DNA from: Bemisia tabaci
Taxonomy: Eukaryota; Arthropoda; Insecta; Hemiptera; Aleyrodidae
NCBI RefSeq assembly: GCF_918797505.1
Contig: NC_092794.1
Location: 78,219,345-78,283,344, forward strand
Direction of reading: 5' to 3'
DNA: 64,000 nucleotides
A program made the translations under genes and the position numbers. Of the stretch, positions 21,832-33,554 are shown piece by piece. Below the pieces are notes generated by a model that saw only the letters and a program-made list of their open reading frames with translations, was not told the DNA's origin and made no database searches. How positions within the stretch are numbered: position 1 is the first letter of the stretch; the number at the start of each line of letters is the position of its first letter.

Positions 21832-23340
21832 CTAAAAAAAACAACAGCATTCATATCATTTCGGCTATTGAATGGTAAGAATGGGTCTGAATGTTTGGGC
21901 AGTCTGGAGTTCAAGTTTTGAGTTCTAGTTCTCTTATTAGGTACTAGGATTCTTCAAAAGTGGAGGAGATGATAAATCTTTGCAAAATGTAACATGTAAC
22001 ATGAAGCAGATATTTGAGCTTAAGGGGAGTATTAGGTTGCTTGTGAGAGAACTATACTCCCCAGAGGCTGAATTGGTAGGTTGAATTCTAATCAAAGGTC
22101 ACAATTAATATATTCGCAGTGTCCGCTTCCTGTCGCAAAGCGGTTTTTTTGTGTTCTGTTTGGTCTGCTAAATTGGCAATTCAGGCATTTTAATCTGAAT
22201 TCAACCCGTCAAGTCATCTGGCAGGGAGTATAGTTTATAATACAAGATGAGGACTGGTGAGCTTGAATAATGAGTTAAGTTATATGAGGACCTCTGTTTG
22301 GTGGACCTAGCTAAAAATATATAAAGAAACAAGAACAAGAAAAAGAACAAATAAATGAGCGAAAGGATTTGTCAATTGTTAAGGAAGGTAGGACATAGTA
22401 TTAAATTGGACTACAATTAAGAATTTGCAAGTGTCTGAAATTTGATGAATTTCATGTTTGAATGGACGCTACCGAGTAAGCTGAACATGAAGATACCCTT
22501 GGTTCATAAATTGAATAATTATTGGAGGAGATATGACAAAATGATCTAATCTGCTAAAATACATGCGTTTAAATGGGAAATGCTGCCAGATGACATCACT
22601 AGGCGGCGCATTTTCTCACTTTTAAATCTATTTATATACTATTTCTCATGGACGAAAAAAATTATAAAAAATACTGCAAAATCAGCTCTGTAAGTAGACA
22701 CTTCCAGATGAAGCAATAAAAAATTTGCGTGTAAATTCTCCATTGGGACCATGAAATTTTTTGTGACGAATCATCCCTATTATTCAGGAGCTTTGAATGC
22801 CTACCTATTTGACAAAAAAAATAATTTCAAATAATTAGGCTAAAGATTTGAATAAACACGTCTCAGAGTAAGATGTGGGAACTCAGCTGATCTTCCTCAA
22901 AGCAGAAAGTATTTCAATGACCTTTCATACAGGTGATTTCACAATAACAGGAATAGTCATGTTACTATGGATTTTGAACGACAATGAGCAAAACAAACGA
23001 GAACCAATGTGAAAAATCGAAAAGAATGATGACTCTTTAACTTATCAGACTAAAAAAGCATGAAAAATTGTCATTACATTTGAAAATAATAGACTTTAAC
23101 AACCGAAAAAGTCTTGTCAGTTAGACGCTGCCAATTCAAAGTTTGAAGCAAAAGAGTATTTAGACAATATACTAAGGATGGCCATGGATTCTCCAGGAGG
23201 AAAAAAAATGCTCCCGAAAATTGCTATATTGAACTAAAATATTGATTTGTAAGCCAGAAAAATCATTAGGAAGGTGTGACCCCACAACTGGTAACATAAT
23301 TCGGCTGTGAAATTTAGTCCAATATTTATCTCATCAGATG
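21832..23340. other. Long shg intron, left part
   Basis: 1.5 kb with no recognisable coding or element ends. The 5.6-kb intron it belongs to holds several insertions further right. Confidence 0.5.
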
Positions 23341-23665
23341 CAGAATCCCTTTATACTGAGAGTAAAGACAATGCGAATCCATTTCTGATTGGTTCCCGTA
23401 ATGTAGGCCTTCACACTGTCACAAACGGGAATAAATATTACATTTTCACCGACTGCAAAGATAATAAACTGGAATGGACCGAGGCATTGGGAGTAAGACA
23501 AGAAACAAATGGAATGAGAGAGGGAACAGAGACAGGAATTCCGGAATGGGTTGATCAAAGATTACAAAAAACGTTCGATTTGTGTAATCTTTATTCCGGT
23601 TTGTGTATTTCCGGTTTGACATCCATAAGCCCAGTTGTCTTAACTCTCTCTACAGAGGGACTCTA
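23341..23665. mobile_element. TAGAGTCCC-family element, type B (325 bp)
   Basis: The left end is CAGAATCCCTTTATACTGAG and the right end is GAGGGACTCTA; ATCAGATG is duplicated on both sides (23333-23340 and 23666-23673). Interior wording such as ACAAACGGGAATAAA, and oppositely GTAATCTTTATTCCGGTTTG, is shared with the inverted copy at 52587-52901. The 119-aa frame that crosses it is not conserved in that copy. The 8-bp duplication suggests a hAT-like non-autonomous element. Confidence 0.85.
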
Positions 23666-23677
23666 ATCAGATGGAGC

Positions 23678-23972
23678 CATAGAGAAAAAAAAGGAGGTGT
23701 TTGCATCTTGAGGTTTGTTTACCCTATGACGTAGGTCGGTACAACCTGGTCAGCGAAATCCCGAATTCGAAGTATGAAAAACGGACCATAATGTCCCATT
23801 TTTTTGCTTAAATCAACTAATAATATGATTTCAAGCACTTTATATAGAATGAATTTTGTCTATAAATTACACCATTTCCAAGAAAATCGATGATAAACGT
23901 CACTGTACCGACCTATGTCATCAAAAAAATTCCAAGATGCCCGAAATGCAAACACCTTTTTTTTTCTCTATG
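23678..23972. mobile_element. CATAGAG element with 9-bp duplication, copy 1 (295 bp)
   Basis: The ends are CATAGAGAAAAAAAAGGAGG and CTTTTTTTTTCTCTATG. AGATGGAGC is duplicated exactly at 23669-23677 and 23973-23981. Two more copies at 49961 and 50307 also have 9-bp duplications. Consistent 9-bp duplications suggest a Mutator-like (MULE) non-autonomous family. It inserted into the very edge of the neighbouring type B element's own target duplication. Confidence 0.88.
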
Positions 23973-25081
23973 AGATGGAGCCAGGAGTAACAAAATTGTC
24001 ATAAAATTGCTGTCTGAGGCAAGATCTATCCATATAGGTCAGTCATGCCCAGAACCAAACTGAGAATCTTCTGCGCATGACGTTAGTAAGTATTACTGGC
24101 GCAAAAGCCAGGAAGCTGGGAATCAGTGATTTCCTTATGGGAGAAGGCTAAATTTTTATTGATGAATCATCTGAATTTCTTACTTTCAAACTGTTTGAAG
24201 CTTTTTGAGAGATAAGAACCTTTAGACATTAGCTTTCAGGGTTTCCATTTGGCCGAATTTACCTTTTCATATTTTTAGATGATTTTTGAAGTCAGTAGTG
24301 TACGAGCCATTTTGTGGTATAGATTATGCGTGTAAAAATGGCTGATACAGCGTCGACTGTAAAAATGAAAAAACACAAATTCGGCAAAATCGAAACTCTG
24401 AATGGTAATACCTAAATTTCCTTCTCCACAATCAGAAATTTTCAAAGGATTTAAAACTAAGAAATTTAAATGATTCATTACTTAATAAAACTTAGTATTC
24501 TCCCATAAAAAAAACATTGTTTCCGTCATTTCTGGTTTTCATGGCAGTAATGCGGGGAAATCTATGCAATGACTGACCTATATGGATACATCTTGGTCTA
24601 AGGTTGATTGGAGCAAACTGGTACCATTATGTGGAATTCAGTTACAAGAAAAACTATTTTCGAGGAAAACAACTGATTGAAAAGTATGTAACAATACTTC
24701 AATCTGCAATTCCTTAATCCTCACTAACATCATTGAACTGGATGGAAGCCCACTAAGTTAAAAAAACTTGTAAGACTGCACTAATTCTACTTCATATGTA
24801 AATAATTGCCATGTTTCATCTTTTTTATTATCTTTCATTGCACATTCTTCAAACATCAACTATGTGACAAACACAATTCGGCAGTGCCACCATGTTTGAC
24901 CGGACCTCCATAAGAGGCAGCTGATGTCTTTTTCAATGGCTTCTTTATTGATCATTATAACTTGGTATTAAAATAAAATTGTTTGTGCTAAAGCTAGAAA
25001 ACAGAAGTTTACTTCAGAATAATTAATACTTCAAGAATGAAATGATGACATTATGTTGAGAGAAATTGATGCTTTTTAATT
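23973..25081. repeat. Intron with a ~0.58-kb inverted repeat
   Basis: GCAAGATCTATCCATATAGG at about 24020 is the near-inverse of ACCTATATGGATACATCTTG at about 24577-24597. Smaller inverted matches (TATGGGAGAA at about 24137 with TTCTCCCATA at about 24500) lie inside, so this is probably a fold-back non-autonomous element. A target duplication was not clear. The remainder to 25081 holds nothing recognisable. Confidence 0.55.
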
Positions 25082-25084
25082 TAA

Positions 25085-25453
25085 GGCCTTGTCCACACGA
25101 GCGCAGTTCGCAGAACTTAGTTCGGGGAACTTGTTCCTGGAAAAAGTTTTAGCTGAGCTAAAACTTATTCCTCCAAACCCCGAATTTTCCCCCGTACTCT
25201 GAGCTCTTTGTCTCTTTATTTGTGAATTTGTTTGCGTTTGTTTTTCACGTCCTTTATGTCTTGACGTTTGTTTTTGTTACTCTCGCCGTAATAATCTATT
25301 ATTTTGCAATAATTGTACAGTTTTATATTGAAGTTCCGGTTTCAGCTCAGGCGAACTCGTTTGGACAGCATGCCTCGTTTTAAGGAACAAGTTTTGGGAA
25401 ACTAAGCAGTTCGTCAAATAAGTTCCTCAAACCATGCTCGTGTGGACAGGGCC
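25085..25453. mobile_element. Harbinger-like non-autonomous element (369 bp)
   Basis: The ends are GGCCTTGTCCACACGAGC and GCTCGTGTGGACAGGGCC. TAA is duplicated at 25082-25084 and 25454-25456. A 3-bp TWA target and a GGC/GGG start fit PIF/Harbinger. The interior is weakly palindromic (CAGTTCGCAGAACTTAGTTC against AAGCAGTTCGTC). No coding sequence. A probable autonomous Harbinger lies 5 kb away, but its ends do not resemble these. Confidence 0.8.
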
Positions 25454-25489
25454 TAAGGTATTGCACATTCAAGCAATTGCTATTTTTTT

Positions 25490-27005
25490 CCCCCTTTTAA
25501 CTAGCCCTCAAGGGCTAATCCCATCAGCCTACATTCCCTAACCTACATTTCCCCGCCATTCCCTAACCTATTAACCTAATTTTCTACTATCTACTAGCCT
25601 AACTCCTTCCACCTACAGCACCTGGGTAGAAGTTCCCTATCTCTCCAATCCTACCCTATTTCTAAATGCTCCCAGTTGCAATTCCTCCCATTTCTCACAA
25701 CAGAACAATGTGCCATCTCTCAGTCCCTTAAAGAACAACATATTATACACCTCCCTCACATCATTATATTTCAACTCTAAATTCCTTCCCTTTCTCCTAT
25801 CTAGTATCTCCAATAACTCTTTATCTCCTATATCAATCAATCCCTTCTTCATTATGAATATGAAAATTAATATTCTGGCTTTTATCAGAAATTCCATACA
25901 CAGCCAACCCAGAGTCTCCAGCATATCAATTATTCTACTTCCCCTATCACACCCTGATATATATCTGATTGCAGAATTATTTCTCCCTTTTGTAGGTCCC
26001 TAATCTCTTTACTGCTTGCCTCTCCAAGAAGGAAAATACAGTAATTTAATTTAGCTTCAATTAATGAATTATAAACTATTTTCTACTCTCCTTCCCTGTG
26101 AAATCTTTGATCCTCCATAGCATACTAGCCTTACCCCTTAACTCCCTAGTCACCTTTCTTGTATGTTCTTTCAATTTCAAGTCATCTAATATCTACAATC
26201 CTAAATATTTCATCACCCTCACTCTTTCTAACTCAATATTATCTATCATTATCCTTCCTTCCCCCCCCCCCCCCATGTTTCAGGTCCAACTTCAAATACC
26301 TTATACTTAGTTTTCAGTACATTCAGTACTAGCCTGTTCTCCTTCAACCACATACCTAATCTTTTTAAGTCCCTATTAATAATCCCTACCACTTTCCCTA
26401 TGTCTCCTTCACTACTGAACACTAACGTATCGTCCACAAATAGACTCAATTCGCTCTCCCTCACCACCTCCATCAGGTCATTTATATAGATTATTAGGAA
26501 TAATAAAGGCCCTAATCTACTTCCTTGGGGTACCCCCAACTCTACGCACATCTCATCTGACAATTTCTCTCCCCATGCCACTTGCTGTCTCCTGTCCTGC
26601 AAGTAATTTACAAATCACTTTAGGACTCCTTCATCAATCCCTATTTTTTTTATTTCTGAACCAATTTAGCCCTATTCACAGTCTAAAATGCCCTTTTTAA
26701 GTCTAGGAATACCACAACTTCAGTCTTACCATTCTTTCTCCTTTCCCTCCATTTCTTCAACAGTGCCTGCACTAACTCCTCGGGTTTTCTTTAATCTTTT
26801 CTGTTCGTCTACAAGAGTTCCTTTGTCTGACAAGTACTTGGTTAATCCTTTTACAACAATCCCTTCCATCACTTTCTCAATAAATGGCAATGAATTTATC
26901 AGTCTTAAGTCCTCAGCTTTTTCTGCATTTACAACCTTCTTAATTGGCGTAACTCTTGCAATTTTTAACTCCTTCAGCAGAATTCTTTCTGAGAGCAACT
27001 TATTT
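25490..27005 (-). mobile_element. LINE fragment with reverse transcriptase remnant
   Basis: Minus-strand frames encode, in order, KELKIARVTPIKK and LINSLPFIEKVMEGIVVKGL (RT fingers), then MCVELGVPQGSRLGPLLFLI, YINDL, FVDDTLVFS (the catalytic box, usually FADD) and WLKENRLVLNVLKTKYKVF. This is the Jockey/CR1-type non-LTR RT. The 5' two-thirds (endonuclease, ORF1) are missing, as expected after 5' truncation. Several frameshifts and stops occur, and the C-terminal part (25640-25920) is an isolated frame. It is not active. Confidence 0.85.
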
Positions 27006-27028
27006 ACATTTACATGTTTTTATCAATT

Positions 27029-27379
27029 CAGGGCCGGATTTACCAATAGGCTACATAGGCTGTAGCCTAGGGCGCAACATTCTGAAGGGCGCAAAATCTT
27101 TGAGAAATTATTTTTTTTTTTTTTTAATTTAACGAGTCTTTTGTTACCTACTTTTCATTTTCCAAAACCAACTTGCAAACGTAAACGTACCTCAAAACTG
27201 TTTAAAATCGTGTTTTTTTAAAGGTGAATTCGAGCATTTTCCTGACACCTAACATCCTCCTTCTGATCTGGAGGGGAGGGGCTCCTGGGGGACCCCTCTC
27301 CCCCAGCGCCTAAGCGCCTACTTTCAAGGGCGCCACCCTAAGTTTAGCCTGGGGCACTAAAAATGTAAATCCGGCCCTG
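27029..27379. mobile_element. hAT-like non-autonomous element (351 bp)
   Basis: The ends are CAGGGCCGGATTTACCAATA and its near-inverse ending AAATCCGGCCCTG. TATCAATT is duplicated exactly (27021-27028 and 27380-27387). The interior has GGGGCTCC/CCCCTCTCCCCCAG GC blocks and no coding sequence. CAGGGCCGGAT-ended elements of this type are widespread in invertebrates. Confidence 0.9.
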
Positions 27380-27462
27380 TATCAATTGATGAAGTTCTTC
27401 TTTAAAAATGACATTTTATAATGGGAGGCAAAATTTAGAGCCAATAATAAAAGAAAACTTAC

Positions 27463-27566
27463 AGAGAAGGAATTGTCTTCTTGGTAGGATATAGGACTGA
27501 CATGCCTTGGATGCTGGGACCTCGAAATGAAGTTCTGCCCAAACTGTATCTTTCCATCACTAAAGC
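27463..27566 (-). CDS. shg: Probable shg exon upstream of EC1
   Basis: The 104-nt exon has two bases completing Gly, then 34 codons ending at TCT before GTAAGT. The acceptor is ATGATTCAG. It encodes FSDGKIQFGQNFISRSQHPR, then HVSPISYQEDNSFS, and joins the EC1 exon in phase 0. The region before EC1 is poorly conserved among insects, so similarity cannot confirm it. Support comes from the donor, the phase and the position. It would be part of the pro-region. A fold-back element starts only 56 bp upstream. Confidence 0.6.
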
Positions 27567-27621
27567 CTGAATCATGAGAACACACAGCATTAGCCCAGAT
27601 GATCAAATGAAAATTAATTCA

Positions 27622-28155
27622 AAGGACCCCCGCACACTCCTTGTGGGGATGTGCACCACGATCAATTTCTAATTTTTTTATTACATTAAATGTGTTTTGG
27701 AATGCTGATCAAAAGTCATAATTTTGCAAACTTTCTACGAGGCACCGTTTTCACGGTATTTCGCACAGTTTCCATTGTCACTTGAATAAGTGAGGCCAGC
27801 TAGGCAATATCTATCTTCCAGCACTTGCTGATAACGAGAAGAACCTGGCAGTCTTATCTCGGACTCCTTGCACTTTCTTGTTTCATAGTCCAAATCAGAA
27901 TCTTTCTCTCAATCACTCTTTTCCTTGCCTATCACCGGCTTGGGTTTTCCTTGTTAAATCGCCACGCTGGCTTCACTCATTCAGGTAATTATTGAAACTT
28001 CCAGAACGGACTGTGCGAAATACTGGGAAAACAATGCCTCGTAAAAAGTTGGCACATGATGACTTTTGATTAGCATTCAAAAACGAAAATCATGCAATGA
28101 AAAAATTGGAAATTGACCATGGTGCACATTCTCATAAGGAGTGTGCGAGGTCCTT
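27622..28155. mobile_element. Fold-back non-autonomous element (534 bp)
   Basis: The left end AAGGACCCCCGCACACTCC pairs with the right end GGAGTGTGCGAGGTCCTT. The inverted arms reach about 180 bp (CACGATCAATTTC and its inverse, AAAGTCATAATTTTGCAA and GATGACTTTTG). No clear target duplication and no coding sequence. Confidence 0.7.
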
Positions 28156-30077
28156 GGACTAACTATGGTGGTAATAAGGAAAAATGAAAACTTGGGCAAG
28201 GGAAATGCTTTTCAGCAACAATAACTTATCAGGACAAGCTGATAGCAATCATCAGTGGCTGATGCACTTGTAAGTCAAGTTCTCAGTATTGAGCTAGAGT
28301 CAGAAATCTCATCAGGAGTCTCAAAGAATCTAAAAGCATGTTTTTCAGACGCAATTATTGAGTTGTGAGATAGTAAATGGTAGAAAACACACTTAACAGA
28401 AACCTCCCAGCTACTGTTCCATTCTGGCTGAAATACCACTGGATTATGTTAATGCTAAAAGATGAGGCCAGAACAGCAAATCCTTGCAAATGGTAATCAG
28501 TCAATGACCTGGTATGCCTGAGTCGCTGAAAATCATGTATCACTTTGTAAACTTCCTTTTCGCTCAACCCAAAAATGTTGAATCACAAGGAAATAGTTGA
28601 ATGACTCATTCAAGAATTTTGTATCCCTGACATGCCAAGAGAAGTTTTTTGGGATGCAAACAAAGAACTAGAGATTAGCTATGGATTAAAGATTCTTCTC
28701 CATGAAAAGGTAAATGGTTTCTGCACCAAGAAAAATATTAAGACATTTTTAATTTCACATCTTTTGAGTTGCAATTCATCTTTCTCGGAATTCTTGACGG
28801 GAACGTAAACAAACCACTGGCGGGCGCCCTCCCCTCTCTCATTTTGGGGTTACGTGGAGAAGTTAACGAACCCGCATTCGGTTAAATATGTAATAAGACT
28901 TTTTACGAGTACACATATTTAATTAAAGAGGATGAATTGGTATTGTAATTAATGGGCGAGAGGGGATAGCTTGAAATTAAATCCGTTATCAGGCTGCGGG
29001 TACGTACTACACCGCCCATAACAGTTTCTTTGGAGATGGCGGAAAAACAAACATGGCCTGAGGAAACTAGCCCTGGAAAAGAAGGCAACAAGGAGACAAC
29101 TTTCGAGTCTGGTAGAGGGATACCTTCGTTAAATCCTTCGACTTCAAAATCGGATGCCACTAATACGAATAAAAAGATCACTTCATGAAGGCACATCGCG
29201 TATTATTGTAAAAAGGAGGACACCGCCTTCGCATAACGGCTACGGAGACAACGACATAACAGCAATCTTCGAGGCGAACCAAACCAAACTGCGACATAGA
29301 ATAAATAAACTACGTCAACAGAAGCGAAAGCTCCGTAAGAACCAATGTTAACATTTTTCTTCTCAGAGTCGGTACTTATTGAAACCAATTTCGAGGTTAC
29401 CTACAAATATAAAAGTGGGAAAAAACATTTAATTTTAAGCGAATTTACAGTACTTCTCCGATTAAACGATAAATAAGTTAAGGGGAAACTCTTTCAATTC
29501 CTAAAAACGTATGTATCCGTTATTATTCGACCTCTCCAAAACGTCGACCTACCGCAAACGTAAACAGTACTTATTGAAGCAGCTTCCTTTCGTTATACTT
29601 TGTTGACATGAAAATGGCGGAGGCTTTCGCTTCTGTTGACGTTAGTCTCTTAATTCTATGACTGCGAACTGCGATGAACTCATCGGAGTAGTGATGAGGA
29701 CGATGAGGATGACTCACTGATGACTGATCAGCGGACGCAAGCGGATGCCTACGACTGTAAGCGATGACGTCACTTCAGGGATTCTCCGCTATTATACAGG
29801 GTGATCCAAAACAGAAAAACAAATCCGATCTTGAATTTGCAAAATGTCTGAGCCTTACCAAGATGGCGGCCAGAAATTGCCAAAACACACATTTTCCGCC
29901 ATTTCTTGGACGCCATATTATTATTGTTAAAAATTGAGATATCGACAATCGAGACGCGTTGTTAATAGGCTTGTGACCAAGGCGGTTAAAGAATGGTGGT
30001 CGCATTTCGATTTTGGCTGCCATCTTGAAGCGTTGTGACGTCAGGAGGGCACGGGTTTTGAGGTGGGCTACTTAGAT
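28156..30077. other. Intron with a small Lys/Arg-rich open frame
   Basis: Mostly unassigned sequence. An ATG at 29036 opens a 50-codon frame (MAEKQTWPEETSPGKEGNKE) that stops near 29188. An overlapping frame at 29154-29351 ends in RHRINKLRQQKRKLRKNQC, a basic helix. One frameshift would join them, but I cannot name a family. ACGTCAACAGAAGCGAAAGC (29312-29331) recurs inverted at about 29620-29645. A truncated CAGGGTGATCC end lies near 29799. Confidence 0.4.
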
Positions 30078-30388
30078 GCGTTGTTAAAGTCCACAACTGC
30101 CCAACGAAAATTACCCGCTGAGTGTTGAGCTCAACGAAAGCGTTGGTAAATTCCGGTGGATTTACCCGTTTTCCAAGATGGCTGCTCAGCAAACTGCCCA
30201 CCAGCTCAGCGAGGTTTCTGGCTGCTGCGGACCGCTGCCGAGTTTGCTGGATTGTTATTCCGCCATTTTTTTCTCACTTTAACCTCACACTTTGCCGGTC
30301 GCCAGTCGGTCTAGGGAGAATTGCGTGTTTGTTCTTTCCTCTTCCTTCGCGAGTTCCGTTGTGCTCTGTTCTTTCTCTTTTTACGAAG

Positions 30389-30467
30389 ATGTGGGTCCTC
30401 ATTCGATTGAATGTAATTACTTTAAGAGTGGAACTGCCAGATGCGCAGTATCTGCGCATGCGAGAAG
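30389..30467 (+). CDS. Harbinger Myb/SANT-like protein, exon 1
   Basis: The ATG at 30389 follows an in-frame open stretch. 26 codons plus one base encode MWVLIRLNVITLRVELPDAQ, then YLRMRE, ending at donor GTAAGA. The exon ends in phase 1, like every other exon of this gene. No domain is recognised. The start could lie further upstream, since the frame stays open from 30122, but ACGAAG ATG is the last Met before the splice that keeps a compact protein. Confidence 0.6.
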
Positions 30468-31288
30468 GTAAGATTTATATTGTTACTTGCCTCAATGTTT
30501 TGACCCTCACTCCCTCCTGACCACACACCCCACGTGTACGAAAGTCACTGAAGTATCCAAGAATCCCACATAGATACCTAAGTCAATACGCATTTCTATG
30601 AAGTTTCCCCGAATTCAAAGATTTGAATCAACAAAAAAATACTCTAATAAATGCTGGGGTTTTCAATAATTTTCTCTTGGACAGTACTTAGGTAGGCACT
30701 GCCGAGGACAAGTTCTTGGGTGTAGGCATTAACTGGAGATTTTTGCCAAGGATTAGCCTTTGTGATCAGAATTTGATGAAGCCTTGTATTATTTATGGTC
30801 TCCGAACTAATCTCAAAAGTTGAGAAATTATTGCTTTAAACAACTTTGAACATAGAAGGTATTAGTGCGTTGGGCGAATCGTCATTGCTGAAATTTGCAG
30901 GATGTCCCAGAAGGATCAGGAATGTATAAGGCCGGGTAGCAACAGCTATCATTTTGTCCTAACTTCCTCATTCAATTTTTTGTACAATTGAAACAAGGAA
31001 TCTCTAAATTATGATATGAGGACCATTGAGTAACAACAGATTACCTTCATTTTCAGCAAGTGATTCAAGGCCTATGGGTAGGATGAATGATAGAAGAGTG
31101 AAATGGAGTGCGATCGATTTTAAAGATAGTACATTCTTTTAAGAGAACGAATTTAACATAAATTTATCTGGCACATGATGTATGCTCTAAAATAATGCCT
31201 TCCACATGGAAGGTGGTAATTGTTCAGGTATAATTATATTTAAATGTCCCTTGCCGCCTCTAATCACAATTTTCACTCTCCGTTTCAG

Positions 31289-31390
31289 ACGTTACATACA
31301 AAATTAAAATTATCTCTGAAATACTAGTTAATGCAAGAAATGCGGGTCTGCTGCCAAACGTACCGGAGAAGGTCAAGTTACTTGGTTTTG
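31289..31390 (+). CDS. Harbinger Myb/SANT-like protein, exon 2
   Basis: The 102-nt exon has acceptor CGTTTCAG and donor GTAAGC, phase 1 at both sides. It encodes DVTYKIKIISEILVNARNAG, then LLPNVPEKVKLLGF. No known domain is seen. Being symmetric, it could be skipped without breaking the frame. Confidence 0.65.
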
Positions 31391-32093
31391 GTAAGCTATC
31401 TACTTTCTTAATTCTTTATTCTATTCTCCACTGATGTCACAGTTTTGCACGAACAGGCCTAGTTGATCGTGAAGCTGGTCAAGCTACTGAAATTTGTACA
31501 GAGCCAATCAAAAACGTAGTTTGGACAAGTTCTACCACAGCCACATTTAATTGCAATTATTTTTGACATTAAATGAAGTGCATTAAAGTTAGAAATCCAT
31601 TCAATGAATCAGTTGATCAAGAGAAATTTCAAAAATATTACAGCATCTGTTGACAGCAGGTCTTTCTCTGCCCTCTAGTTTATAGGGGACTTAGATAAAT
31701 TGCATACTTTCAATTAATAATTAAACTGCTCAAAATTGTAGAATGATGAACCATATTCTCCATAGCCTAGTATGACTCAGAATGCAGTAAGATGCATCAA
31801 TTTTCGGAGGATTGCATTTCAAAGGTTTAAGATAAATAGGTGAAGATATACCAGAAGATAGTGCGGTAAAGGCTCTGTTAAGAAGCATTCAAGCAAAATT
31901 AAAAAAACAGCCCACAATGATTAAGATGTTTAGTTCTTCTACTTATCTCAGGCAGTATACAGCCATAAACTCTCATAATTTTTTTTTTTTTTAATATGGT
32001 ACTATTTTATCCAACAACTTTTAAAATATTTGCTTTGCCATTATTTAATTATGTTCCATGCATTGATGTTAATTGCCTCAATTTTGGTTTCAG

Positions 32094-32174
32094 AACCTGC
32101 AGACAATCCATTGGAAGAGTCTGGTTCTGCTAGTACACCTCTGGCTGATATAACAAACTCTACACCGGCTAACC
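32094..32174 (+). CDS. Harbinger Myb/SANT-like protein, exon 3
   Basis: The 81-nt exon is between TTTCAG and GTGAGT, phase 1/1. It encodes EPADNPLEESGSASTPLADI, then TNSTPAN. It is a low-complexity, probably disordered linker and the paralogue of exon 4 by tandem duplication (21 of 27 residues look alike or identical). Confidence 0.7.
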
Positions 32175-32736
32175 GTGAGTAATTGTTTCCCTTATTTTCT
32201 ACTGTCCTTAGCGTACAGCCACCAATATTTAATGATGTACTTTTATACCTTTCTTTCATGACCCTATCATATGATCTACAAAAATCTTTCAGGCTCCAAA
32301 TCCTGGAGAGTTGCATTTCAATAATTTAAGAGACATGTTAAATGCTTTGCAACAAAGGAAACCTATATGATTCCTGCCCCTTCTCATCTGTTACATTGAA
32401 TCTTGTAGCTGCTTATACCAGAAGTAAGAATGGTACTTGTTTAAGGGTTCATCACAAAGTCCAGAAGCAAATTTAAGCAACAGCCCTCAGTTATTTAAGA
32501 CGTTCAGTTCTTCTATTTTTGGCAGGAAGTATACTGCATTAAACCCTACGCACATTTCAATTCAGCAGCTTCTGTACATAACAGCAATATTTTATCAAAT
32601 AACGGTTAAAATATTTGCTGTACCATTATTTAAGCAAGCATTATAAATTCCAAGCATTGAAGTTGCTTTTGTTGGTATCAACGTAAATAGAGATACGATC
32701 TGTAAATGATGTTAATTGCCTCAATTTTGGTTTCAG

Positions 32737-32817
32737 GTCCTGCAGACAATTTATTGGAAGAGTCCGGTTCTGTTCAGAGACCTCTTGCTGATAGGACAGA
32801 CTCTACACCGGCTAACC
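32737..32817 (+). CDS. Harbinger Myb/SANT-like protein, exon 4
   Basis: The 81-nt exon is between TTTCAG and GTGAGT, phase 1/1. It encodes RPADNLLEESGSVQRPLADR, then TDSTPAN, a duplicate of exon 3. Both duplicates keep open frames and splice sites. Mutually exclusive use, inclusion of both, or skipping would all keep the reading frame. Confidence 0.7.
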
Positions 32818-33554
32818 GTGAGTAATTGTTTTCATTACTTTCTAATGTCCTTAGCGTACAGCCACCAATATTTATTGATTTACTTTTGTACATTTCTTTC
32901 ATGACCCTATTGTCTGATCTACAAAATCCAGCATGAAACACCCTATGAGAGAAACTGCATGCAGATGAAGCTCTGCACTTGCACCCTAGCCCCAAGTCAG
33001 CAAAAATTTTCAAAACGAATTCTTTCAATATTTCAGGCCCTTCATATTTTGGAAATAAGTTGAGGAGATAATTTTGCTTTTGCCACGTTTCAACATTATT
33101 TTTCAAAGCAACTCTTCAACGTCTTGCTACGGTTTCTCTGAAGATACCCTTTTTATGACTGATGAGCATCCGTCTGTTGAATTTGCATTAAAAAAGTTGA
33201 GCATGAGATAACTGTGGCTGAAGAAGCAGCAGTGGAACTTGAATGATATTGCAACACAACGTCAGTAATTGGGGGCAATGAACTTGGAAATTGTGCATCT
33301 TCTGAATCCTATTAAGGCATGTAAAGTCTCTAAGGAGTATAAATTTATTTCAATTCCGTTCACAAGATACATGAGAATAGATATTTTTTGTGTTCAAAAA
33401 TGTAATTTATTTTCAGCAGCCTCATTGTTTTTTTGGCGCATATTGGCAGCATCTACTCCATGAATCAATTTAGGGTCATTAAGGGATTAATTGCTGTTTC
33501 AGTATTGCTTCGTAATTTATTGATTCTAACAGTTGTTTTTCTTATGAATTGCAG

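Larger units (their letters stand above)
31860..32950. repeat. Tandem duplication including one coding exon
   Basis: About 31860-32350 and 32455-32950 are diverged head-to-tail copies. Each holds TTAAGA(T/C)GTT(T/C)AGTTCTTCTA, then TTGCCTCAATTTTGGTTTCAG, one 81-nt exon, GTGAGTAATTGTTT and ATGACCCTAT. The duplication created two symmetric phase-1 exons inside the Myb/SANT-like gene. Confidence 0.8.

Noticed and set aside
25085..25453. Direct derivative of the nearby autonomous Harbinger
   Set aside because: The target length fits Harbinger, but the ends (GGCCTTGTCCACACG) do not match the GATGCGTTGTTAAA-type ends of the 30-40 kb element.
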